Of a stretch of 64,000 nucleotides of DNA, positions 10,861 to 20,621 are shown in pieces (position 1 is the first letter of the stretch; each line of letters begins with the position of its first letter). Origin of the DNA: Gnetum montanum (taxonomy: Eukaryota > Streptophyta > Gnetopsida > Gnetales > Gnetaceae); assembly GCA_015680685.1 (NCBI GenBank), contig MNCI01022748.1, positions 45,960 through 109,959 of the forward strand, written 5' to 3'. The position numbers and the translations under genes were made by a program. The notes under the pieces are model-generated. The model was given only the letters and a program-made list of their open reading frames with translations. It was not told the DNA's origin and made no database searches.

Positions 10861-11985
10861 TGGGCAAAATTAACAATGTTTGAGCACATTCACAAGCAGG
10901 TTTCAGGTAACATTGCTCCACAATGGATTACTTGATCACACTAAGGTATTGTATGAACTAGGCTCAAGGACTACCTAATAAGGTTTATGTCTCCATTGTG
11001 GATTTTTCTAAAGCTTATGACTTTGTTATTCAACAAAAATTGTGGATTTTGTTGCAGGATATTAATATTCTAAGAGAACTTCTATATGCTATTCTAAAGT
11101 TGCATAGTTTAGTACAGATTATGTTTTTAAATAATAACACACTAGAAAAATTTATTCAAAATAGTATATTGGGTTAAAGGATGTCCACTTTCACTCACTT
11201 TATTTGGCATCTTCATTGATGAATTAGAATAATGAATGTCCTCTGTTGCATTAAATTCTATTAAAGTTGGAAATTTTCCTATGAATATTTTATTGTTTAT
11301 TGATGATGTAATTCTTATAGCAAAAAATAAAGTTCAAATGAAGCATTTATGCCTCAAATTTTAGATAATTCTTGTACTATCTCAAGGATGGAAGTCAATG
11401 TTAATAAAACTAAAATAATGATGTGTGGTGCAAGATCATTTGCAGATGATTTTTATATTGGGGCAAAGAGAATTAAAATTGTCTTCTCATATAAGTATTT
11501 AGGCATCTCATTTTTAAATAGATTTTCTTGACAAGATTATATTACTTATAGGATTTCAAATAATATACATACGTTATATTCAGCTCATAGTAAATGTGTA
11601 CAAGAATATATTTGGATATGGGATGTTTCCAAGAAAATGTACAATCAACTTATTTAGCCAGTTCAATTATACGATTGTGAAACTTGGGGATTAGATTTAC
11701 TTGCAACATAATGGAAGTGTTTAGAATATGTCCAAAAATAATTATTATTATGAGAACTTTAGGTAAAGGCTGAAACTCCATATGATATTTTATCAGCAAA
11801 AGAAAATATACTACCTATAAAAATTGCAACTCTTCAACAAGTTCTATAGTTTTATAAAAAGATACTTACTAGGTTTCGTGTCCACTGATCCATAGAAGTT
11901 TATAAGGTTCCTCAGAAAAAATATGGTTCAATCACAAAAAAATAATTTCAAAACTCAAGACATCATTGTTAGTGTCAGCGAAGAG
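10861..11985 (+). pseudogene. LINE (non-LTR retrotransposon) reverse transcriptase relic
   Basis: The translation, with frameshifts, gives the ordered motifs of a LINE reverse transcriptase: VDFSKAYDFV (about 10998-11027), GCPLSLTLFGIFIDEL (about 11178-11225), LLFIDDVILIAKN at about 11290-11330 (FIDD in place of the usual YADD), then VNVNKTKIMMCG and YKYLGISF (about 11395-11515). A thumb-like tail continues to about 11980. The KT(K)-then-YLG order is diagnostic of non-LTR enzymes. No endonuclease domain or poly(A) tail was identified, so it is a 5'-truncated or decayed copy. Confidence 0.75.
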
Positions 11986-12674
11986 TTGGAATTTTTTTAA
12001 AAACTTTCCCAAGTTGGACTTCCAAGCCTTCAAGGTATCCAAACTAATGTCAAAGTGAGTTGTAATGATGCTTGTTAAATGCTAAGAAGTGTGTAGACCT
12101 AGGGAATGCTAACAAATATCAAATCTAGCCACTTAGAGGAATGGTGATGTAAGCATGATGATTCTTGTTGTTGTGAAAATCGTCACTAATCAAATTTACA
12201 ACAATCTTATATCAAATGAGCTAGACATTCTATGGAAATGGCTCAAAGGTATACCTCAAATCGAAAGGGAACTTTTAGATAGTTAGAATACTAACAACTT
12301 GAGCTGTTTTTTTGTTAAACACAAGTTAAATTTAAGTAGTTAAGTTACATGGGGTAGCAATTAGAGAAAATAACATGATGTAAGCAATAATGTACATATC
12401 AGCAAAATATCCTTACATCAATGCATAGGGAAAGGATTCAGAAAATAAATTTAAGTTGCAAAGAATATATAGTGTTTTAAATATTAGCTCTAGAAAAGAA
12501 AACATATTGCTAGATCTAGTGTAATATGGAAAGAATCCTTACAAAGTGAGACAAAAATTAATAATCTAAAATAACTAAATAGAAAAATGACTAGGGAAGA
12601 AGCCTATAAGAAAATAATAACAGTCTAGGAGATATAATTAGCAAATCAGAGGTAGCTAACAAGGAGCTCTATTA
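11986..12674. other. Intergenic, nothing recognised
   Basis: About 0.7 kb of AT-rich sequence without recognisable coding motifs. It may include more of the minus-strand LTR interrupted by the solo LTR at 12680, but I could not align it. Confidence 0.3.
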
Positions 12675-12679
12675 CTTAT

Positions 12680-13636
12680 GGGGGGCAGGTACCCCCTACG
12701 CCTAACCATACGAATAATGAGCATTCACATGCAAGTCGATCGAATTCCACAGATGAGACTAGTTTGGCATCTAGATCATTAAGTATTGATTGCAATTCAG
12801 TGTCTTCCCACTTGGACTAGTGGTAGCTTTGTCACGTATGGTTTAGTCCAAAGTGAAACATATGATAGTTGATCTTGTTTCAACTTTATGCTACTCCTAA
12901 CGATAATAGAGAAATCAATTATTTAATATAATTAACAATAGAAAGATAAAATCTAAACTAGCCTACAGGTGATGAGTGTCCATTTCCAACTTGTTCACAT
13001 CTTGAACCCACCTATCCACTACTAGGATTGCTAAGCATTATGCTACTAAGCAAACCAAGCAATAACGCTATTGGGATTACCAAGCAAATATGTGTTTACA
13101 CTTAAAACTAGTCAGCTCATTACATCAATTGATTAATATACATGCAAATGTAAATATTAACTAAGTACATGGAATAGAAATTTCATGGAAAGTAAATTTA
13201 ATCTAAGTCAAAGTGCTACAATGAATAAGAATCAATCTCGATCTTATTGTGGTTCATGGAATATGTCTAGGTACATTGCCACTTGAATAAGACACTAAAC
13301 AAATAACTCAAATCCACACTATGGACACTCTCTAATTGTTCTCTAAGATTACAAAATAAAACTACAAGGGTTTGACTACTCTATTAACAAAAGAATGTCA
13401 AATACACGATGGGAGCAAATGTATTTATAGGTGAAAACACATACTATGTTAACGCATGTGTCAATAGATACGTGTCAACACAGCTTTAATATCACATCTA
13501 TGACATTGTAGATGCAATTTATCATCTACGATATAGTAGCCAACTGAGACATATCAACAATGATGCTACAACACAGATGCGATGTAGCATCTATGACATA
13601 GCATCTACAATATCTCAGCTAACTGATGCTTCATCT
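12680..13636 (-). mobile_element. Solo LTR, TGATGA family, minus strand
   Basis: Read in reverse this is a complete LTR of the B/C/D/E superfamily: AGATGA start at 13636, a U3 with repeated TGTAGATGCTA-like words, TATA box CCTATAAATAC near 13415-13425, an AATAGAGTAG..TTTTGTAATCTTA block shared with element B's LTR, and the 3' GTATGGTTAGGCGTAGG block near 12690-12710. The inner 3' end is decayed to a G run. Flanks CTTAT (12675-12679) and GTTAT (13637-13641) agree at 4 of 5 bases, as expected for a duplicated target. No primer site or gag adjoins it. Confidence 0.7.
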
Positions 13637-13641
13637 GTTAT

Positions 13642-14460
13642 AATAGTTTCTCTCTAATACATGTGCCTAAGGAAGATCTTAGTCAAAAACAGAAGTTTGT
13701 ATATATTAGGAACTGGTAAAAAAGGGAAATAATGAATCAAATCAATGTATGGATTCAAATTCAAATGAAATCACATGAGTGAAGAGGACAACATGATGAG
13801 GACATGATATTCTAGCAAGGAAAAGAAAAAAGGAATCAAAAACTTATGAAATGCCTTTAAGTACTTAGAGGTTCTAATGCTTGAAACGTAATCACTAAGA
13901 TTGATCTTGTTCAAAGATTCTTTCTTTCTCTAAGATGTCCAACCTCTTCTTAACTAGAGGTGTGACCCTATTTATAGGCTAGAAATACCTCATAGATCAT
14001 GAAGAAATGATGCATTAGGACCCACAGAAACTTTTAGAATCTTCTAAATAAAAGAAATGTTGTATGTAATTATATTTAACGTTAAAATGTAGTTGACGCA
14101 AAAGAGTGACACTAGATGTCAAAAGATAAGGATGCTAGATATCAAAAATATCAAAGTTAATATTGAAACTACTAGTCAAGTTCAATGCAAATGATGATGT
14201 TAGACATCAAAATTGAAACCTAAAGACATGTAACTAAAAATGACATCATAGGTAATGTAAGATTTCAAATCTAAAACTGTGAAGATGATCACCAAGAATA
14301 ACATGACCAATGAGGCAAGAAATTAAAATAACGGCCTTTTGAAGAGACTAAGCTATTGAAAATGTTAAGGTACCCAAAACTTTGACTTACATAGAAAAAG
14401 CTATAGTGAGTACAACATTGTTACCAATTGATGAATACTATTGAAAGGTTGAGGAAACAT
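13642..14460 (-). mobile_element. Probable 3' LTR of the minus-strand Tat-like element F
   Basis: A TATA box (GCCTATAAATAGGG, plus-strand position about 13960-13975) is preceded on the minus strand by a run of degenerate words around GATGTCTAACATC, GATATCTAGCATC and GACATCTAGTGTC. A related sequence lies inverted at about 15780-16560. It is on the same strand as, and downstream of, the Tat-type integrase at 16870-18295, so it is best explained as that element's 3' LTR. Its boundaries are approximate, and the solo LTR at 12680-13636 has inserted in or next to it. Confidence 0.45.
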
Positions 14461-14574
14461 CCATCAAGAAGAAAAAAAATCTGATGTTCATACTAAGATG
14501 TTGTAGACATAATGAGTTGGGTACTTGCAAGATAGTTTAAACAAAGTAGGATGATAGGGAAAATAGTCTAGGAT

Positions 14575-15428
14575 ATCACCCATACACCTATGATAGAGTG
14601 CTACACCATAGAAGTGGGACATTTCTAGATCTTAGGAAGCACACAAAATGTAAACAAAACACTCCATAACCCAATTAATTCTCTCAATTACACCCTAACC
14701 AATATAAAGAAGAGACACTCATTTAGCCTCACCAATGTAGAGCATGAGAGGAGAAAGAATAAAAAAAAAGATAGGGAGGTAGAGGGAAGTGAAAATAGAA
14801 AATAATAAAAGTAGGGAAAACCCATGTTAGGAACATCACTGATACACAAACAATGGGGTAATGTGCCACAAAAGTAGGACATCGTTAAATCCATAGAACT
14901 AACATCTCCCTCACCTTACTTAAATTTAATGCGACTAATGTTCACACTTCTTACATCACTCTTAACTCAACACTTCTTCACTGCATCAAGGTAGAGACAC
15001 TTATTTAGCCTCACCAATATTGAATATAAAGAGAAATGAAAATAAATTTAAGGAGCGAATGAGAGGAATACGTGAGATAGTATTATTAAAGATAGCAAAA
15101 AACATAGTTATGAAAATAGGATGCAATAAAACCATAAGCGTAGAAAATAAAATATCACTCATACACCTTTCATGAGGATGATGCTATGCTATAAAAGTGA
15201 GGCATGGTTAAATCCTACATACTATATGACTGAAAAGGATGTCAAATATAGTATCAAAGTAGTAACCCCTCCTTATCTCACTCAATAATTCACTCTGTCA
15301 TACCCTCACATGAAGTAATGAGATATTCAATCACTTAAAATTTTGCTGATTATGTTGAACAAGATAAAGTAGAAAAGGATCGATAGAGTAGGGATATATG
15401 ATGAAAATATCAAGATAGATATAGTAGA

Positions 15429-15430
<2 letters not shown>
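14575..15430. repeat. Three diverged tandem units in the 3' region of element F
   Basis: Units begin at about 14575, 14835 and 15154 with ATCAC(C/T)..ATACAC. Each carries a (C)ATAGAAGTGGGACAT-like block; the first two also share AGACACTCATTTAGCCTCAC. Spacing of about 260 and 320 bp reflects indels. The array lies between the minus-strand integrase and the probable 3' LTR. That is where Tat-lineage elements of plants are known to carry variable tandem repeats. Confidence 0.6.
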
Positions 15431-15432
<2 letters not shown>

Positions 15433-15469
<37 letters not shown>

Positions 15470-15484
15470 TGTGTGTGTGTGTGT
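15433..15484 (+). repeat. Compound microsatellite (GA)n(GT)n
   Basis: Uninterrupted GA dinucleotides run to about 15466 and switch to GT up to 15484. It lies at the edge of the tandem array. Confidence 0.97.
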
Positions 15485-15779
15485 ATTAGTAGTCAAAAGT
15501 AGTAAAACAAAAATAAGGTTAGAGTAACCATGTTATCTTGACATACTATGTATCTCATCATAATATAAAAGAGCTAATGTAGAATAAACTGTTGGTGGGA
15601 GAATAAAATTTTGGTCTCCAACAACCAACAAGTTCAATGTTATTATAAAATAATTAGCTACATGTAATAGCACTTAAAAAATGCTCTATTGATAGGATTT
15701 GGAAATTGATGTCTTTCTAGATGGAATAAAATGTACACACCATTATGTAGAAATTGTGTTGTACCTGCTTAAGCTTTTT

Positions 15780-16560
15780 TTGCATAATTCAAAGTTCTAG
15801 GTACATTCTATGGGTTCTTAGCTTAAGGCCATCTTCAGCAGTCTAAATTCGATGTCTTGCATTATTGCTATTGTAGTTTTTGATCTTCATCTTAAGCTCT
15901 AGCTAAGAAGTGACATCTCATGTCATCGACAACATCATTTTTGGTTTTTTCCTTGTAGTCTTTAGTTTCAATGTTTAGCGTCAACTCCTATTTTGACCCT
16001 AACTAAGCTCTTTGGTGGCATCCACTTTTCAACGTGCAATGTCATTTTGGTCTCTTGACATCTTGCATCATTCTAGCTTTTGATGTCTAATGTCATTTTT
16101 TACATCAACCATTTGCGTGTTGATTCTCTTATCCAAAATCTTCTAGAAGATTTTGTAAACCTTAACGCGTTATTTCTTCACAATCTACAAGGAATTTTGC
16201 ACCTATAAATAGGAGAATACCCCTAAATAGAAAGAGGTTGATTGGTATCTTGATTATTGGCCTTTTACTTACTAGTGAACTTGGAAATCTTTCTGAATGC
16301 ACAACTTCTTTACAAAATAAATTTTCTCCCACTAAAGATATCAGCTCCTATGATTCCTCTTTCATTCCCTCACTAAAAATTTTTATCCTCTTCATGTTGT
16401 CCTAGTAACACATGAAGAATCATTTTGGAATCAATTCAACACACTAATCTAATCTAATCCTTTTCTTTATTAGCTTCAGAATTTACAATGTCCTGGTTAG
16501 ATCTGCATCATGTGCATACATCAGAGAAAGAATAGGATAACATAGTTTCTCATTTGACAC
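15780..16560 (+). mobile_element. Inverted copy of the F-type LTR (plus strand)
   Basis: It shares with the minus-strand LTR at 13642-14460 the GATGTCTAATGTC words, a TCTTCTAGAAGATTTTG block, TTATTTCTTCACAATCTA and the TATA box GCACCTATAAATAGG (about 16199-16213), then AGAAAGAGGTTG. The plus orientation makes it a separate insertion of the same LTR family. Boundaries are uncertain; no internal domain in plus orientation adjoins it. Confidence 0.45.
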
Positions 16561-16869
16561 CTCTAATTTTTAGTTCATGTCCTCAAGATCTCTACAGCAT
16601 ACTCTAATTTTCTTTTTTTTAATCGTAATTTTCCTATTTCTAGTTTCAAATTCTAGCATTATCTAGATTTGTTTCAAGCATTTTCCCTTTGGATCTTGCC
16701 TTTAGTGAATTAGATCTACTTTACTTTACACTCTACTTCAATTACTTTTGCTACCATCCATACTCACTTTTTTTCTATTGTAATCTACAATGCATACATT
16801 TTTTTTTTCTTTTCTCCCATTAGTTATTCCATGCATGCTATTTCTTTCTACTTTGTATCCGCTAGTGTT
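16561..16869. other. T-rich spacer
   Basis: Several T homopolymer runs and no coding motif; lies between the plus-strand LTR and the F integrase relic. Confidence 0.3.
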
Positions 16870-18295
16870 TAGCAAAAATGCTTGTCTTAGATTGTCAAAT
16901 TGTTTCAACAACCTATAAGTCCCCTTTGAATTTGAGGAAAATTAATTAAGAGATTGGTTTCCTTGGACTATTTGATGGCCACAAGATTATCTAGCTCAAT
17001 TTCATGTTAGGTTGTGATAGATCTCATATTATGATGATATTTACTACAACAAATTAAATCACTACAAAAGAACCTTGCCAATTAGAAGAGAACTTTGTAT
17101 ATCTAGAGTTCAGAAAATGCCAAAGGACTAGGTCACCTTCATGAATCTCCTAGATTCTAATATGCTTAGAATGATAATGCTAAATATCTTCTTGATATTC
17201 ATATAGATGCTTAAGAGTAGCTTAACATTGTTCTTCAAGAAGATCCAACTCAATGCATCACATGTTATTATTGTTTTGATCTAAGAACCAATCATGTAAA
17301 GCAACATGTGGAGATGGTATATGAAGCTCAACTAGTAAGATTAGCTTAAAACCATAGGTTAAAAGATATGAGGTACAACTAGTAGACATATGGAAATTGG
17401 TACGATAGATCCAACGAGCATGGGATAGCTAAATGTGTCAATTATGTTGAGTTCTGTTGATCATGATATGGTAAAAGTGAATGTGAGTTGTATTAGTGAA
17501 TTTGGATTGACCATTGAATGAGGGTAGTACGGTGTAGAAAATGATTGGATGATATGATACATAGAATAAAAATCAACTAGCTCTTTACTTTTGAACTAAG
17601 GCATATTTTTAGTTACAATTTTGAGAGGTATACCAAAGTGGGTGATGATATGATCAAGAATGAAACAAGAGATGAAATGAGACTTTTCAAAATGCAAAAG
17701 AATAGCTTCTACCCATTTGGTAGAGTATTTTATAGTAGCTAGGATAACTTGGTGCTTAAAAAATGGAGGAGTAATGAGATAAATGAGGTCTAGGTCTCAT
17801 TTTAAAAAAAGCCATGTAATCTTAGACATATGAAGTTATTGTAAAGGAGCATAAATAAGTGGTGCATGTCTTTAGAAAATATCACATATTTTGACTACAT
17901 CATGGATGTCCTTAGCTAAGGTTGGTCACCAATAGCCTAAGGAAATAACATGAGTAGCCACGATGCATGATTCTAATTATCTAGGACAAACTCCTAAGTG
18001 AACTTAATTAAGAACTATCTTAGGCTCAACTAGGTTAAGGTAATGTATAAGAATACCTATTAAAAAATACTTAACATAGAATCTCAGGATTTACTAAATG
18101 AAAATGTTGACTATGTTTGCCTAGAGCATTCTTTTGAAGAGGTGTTAGATGACTAGGAGTTTTACTAGTAGTGACATAATAAAGAAGATCAACATACTGG
18201 TGATTTGTAACATTTGTGTTCATAGCATTGATCGAGATATTAAGAGATTTTGTGAAAGACTTTGAGCAAATAGATTGCACAAGTTAATTATGTAT
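16870..18295 (-). pseudogene. Element F integrase relic (Tat-like Ty3)
   Basis: From 18295 downwards on the minus strand: TSKTPSHLTPLQKNALGKHSQ (the segment before the zinc-binding region, near 18120-18160), VHLGVCP, YW then PTLAKDIHDVVKICDI with RHAPL, then LDLIYLITPPFFKHQVILATI, YSTKWVEAILLHFEK, HIITHFGIPLKIVTKN and FSTPYYPHSMVNP. These are the zinc-binding and catalytic-core landmarks of Tat-lineage integrase. TDN has become TKN at the second catalytic Asp. A C-terminal EFKGDL-like remnant lies near 16930. The frame is interrupted at 18295 by element B and resumes conceptually at 37925. Confidence 0.8.
18291..18295. repeat. Target-site duplication of element B, left copy
   Basis: TGTAT here and CATAT at 37925-37929 flank element B. 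The two differences are both explained by an ancestral CGTAT whose CpG decayed on opposite strands in the two copies. Confidence 0.6.
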
Positions 18296-18929
18296 TGATG
18301 AGTCATAATTTGCTTGGCTCTGATATTGGATACCCGATATTGGGCCCCTAGATGCATTATCGGATATCCGATATTGGGGGGTATGGGCCAACCTATAAAT
18401 ATAGCACTTGGGTGCATGGTTTGGATAATAGTTTTGCATTATTTTTCATAGCTTTGTTAATAAAGTAGCTAAATTTTTGCAGTTTTATTCTATAATCTTA
18501 CAGAACAATTAGTAAGTGCCCAAAGAGTGGATTTGAGTTAGTTGTATGGAGTCTTATTTGAGTGGAAATGTACCTGAACATATTCCATGAATGGCAATAA
18601 GATCAAGATTGATTCTTATTCATTACAGAACTTTGAATTAGATTAGATTTACTTTCCATGCAATTTAATTTTCATGTACTTAGTTAGTATTTACATTTTA
18701 ATGCATGTTAATTAATTAAGCACATAAGTACGATCACTTCGAGCATGCGTATGACTCTTGGTAATCCAGTAACACTTAACATTTGGTAAACTAGTAGCGT
18801 TATATGTGTTTAGTTGCACAAGAAGTGGGATCATATACTTATGTTAGGGTAGTTGATTATTAATTAGCAATTAGATTACTTGAATTAATTATAAATTAAG
18901 TTTCAAGCTATTGTTAATCGTAGAACAAT
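18296..18929 (+). mobile_element. Element B 5' LTR, first part
   Basis: It starts TGATGAGTCATAATTTGC. U3 has repeated GATATTGG/CGGATATCCG words (18318-18385), a TATA box at ACCTATAAATATAG (18391-18404), and a CAATAAGATC block near 18594. It stops at TAGAACAAT, where element C is inserted, and continues at 32194. The 3' LTR at 37077 gives the uninterrupted version. Confidence 0.88.
18925..18929. repeat. Target-site duplication of element C, left copy
   Basis: ACAAT here pairs with AAAAT at 32189-32193 (one mismatch). The intact B 3' LTR shows a single AATAAT at this point, as expected for the empty site. Confidence 0.75.
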
Positions 18930-19867
18930 TGATGAGTCACATTCTATTGGTTGCATTAACAAAACCTCATCAATGTGAGCTCGTCATCTGGGCCTTGTCA
19001 ACGAGGCCTAGTTGTTGCATCATATCATGCATCGATATGGCCCCATTGACGTAGTGCCTATAGTTAGCTATAAATATGCACGCGTAGCCACATTCATGGC
19101 ATGTAGAGATTGTAGTTGTAACAGAACTCTTGCATTTTTTCCATTTGAAAGTTAGAATTTTTCCTCCGAGTTCCCATAGTAGGAGTCATTGAGTGTATAG
19201 ATATTTATTCAAGCATTGTTGTACCTAAGCACAACAATGTGTGTAGTAATAGAGATGAGCTTTCTGATAAACCTTGCAGCACTTTGAATAGATTAGCTAT
19301 TTTAATTATGCATTCAATGTTTTTCAATTATTTATTAAATCCTTTCCATTAGTTATTAAATATTTTTTAGTGATTACATTAATGAAGCAATTAAGCCAAA
19401 TAGATTACACACATAAGTATGACCACTTTGAGCATAACACATATTCGCTTGATAATCCCAGTAGTGTTATTGCTTGGTTTGCCTAGTAGCATAGTGCTTG
19501 GTCACCCAATAGCAGATATGTGGGTTCATGACGTGTACGGAAAGTGGGAACAAATACTTATGTTAGGATTAGTTAAATGATTAGTTAATTAGTTAATTTA
19601 GATTAGTTAATCAAATTCTTTTATCTACATTTCAAGCACCCAACTATAAAACATGAAAATGATAAAAATCGAATGCCTCAGTTACACTAAACCATACAAA
19701 AGAATGTCACAAGTGTAATTGGGAAGATAACGATTAAAATTAAGGCTAGATTCACTTCCTAAAGAGTAGTGCACTGGAAATGATAAAGTTTGTGAAATTC
19801 GACCGAGTCTTGCGTGAACGCTTCATGATTCATATGGTTGGGTGGAGGGGTACCTCGTTGCTCATCA
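18930..19867 (+). promoter_or_regulatory. Element C 5' LTR (938 bp)
   Basis: TGATGA start and TCATCA end. U3 contains GGCCTTGTCAACGAGGCC-type inverted words (about 18992-19010). TATA box CTATAAATATGCA at 19068-19080. The polyadenylation signal that is AATAAA in the 3' LTR is mutated to AATAGA near 19247. The LTR would drive transcription from near the TATA box. Confidence 0.88.
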
Positions 19868-19868
19868 T

Positions 19869-19886
19869 TGGCACCGTTACCGAGGA
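19869..19886 (+). other. Element C primer-binding site (tRNA-Asp)
   Basis: TGGCACCGTTACCGAGGA differs from the sequence complementary to the 3' end of plant tRNA-Asp(GUC), TGGCGCCGTTGCCGGGGA, only by G-to-A changes. It lies one base after the LTR. Confidence 0.85.
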
Positions 19887-20019
19887 CTTTGTTTGTGGAA
19901 CATGCACTATTTAGGTCTAAGTGAGTACCATTAATATCATTGTATGAACCTCAAGGTCAATATCATTCCCACTATATATAAAATTATAAAAGCACACAAA
20001 TAATTTTATTTTGTTTTGT

Positions 20020-20621
20020 NNNNNNNNNNNNNNNNNNNNNNNNNNNNNNNNNNNNNNNNNNNNNNNNNNNNNNNNNNNNNNNNNNNNNNNNNNNNNNNNN
20101 NNNNNNNNNNNNNNNNNNNNNNNNNNNNNNNNNNNNNNNNNNNNNNNNNNNNNNNNNNNNNNNNNNNNNNNNNNNNNNNNNNNNNNNNNNNNNNNNNNNN
20201 NNNNNNNNNNNNNNNNNNNNNNNNNNNNNNNNNNNNNNNNNNNNNNNNNNNNNNNNNNNNNNNNNNNNNNNNNNNNNNNNNNNNNNNNNNNNNNNNNNNN
20301 NNNNNNNNNNNNNNNNNNNNNNNNNNNNNNNNNNNNNNNNNNNNNNNNNNNNNNNNNNNNNNNNNNNNNNNNNNNNNNNNNNNNNNNNNNNNNNNNNNNN
20401 NNNNNNNNNNNNNNNNNNNNNNNNNNNNNNNNNNNNNNNNNNNNNNNNNNNNNNNNNNNNNNNNNNNNNNNNNNNNNNNNNNNNNNNNNNNNNNNNNNNN
20501 NNNNNNNNNNNNNNNNNNNNNNNNNNNNNNNNNNNNNNNNNNNNNNNNNNNNNNNNNNNNNNNNNNNNNNNNNNNNNNNNNNNNNNNNNNNNNNNNNNNN
20601 NNNNNNNNNNNNNNNNNNNNN
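20020..20621. other. Assembly gap (602 N)
   Basis: All bases are N. By comparison with elements B and D the gap should hold the gag leader and gag N-terminus of element C. Its length may be an estimate. Confidence 0.95.
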
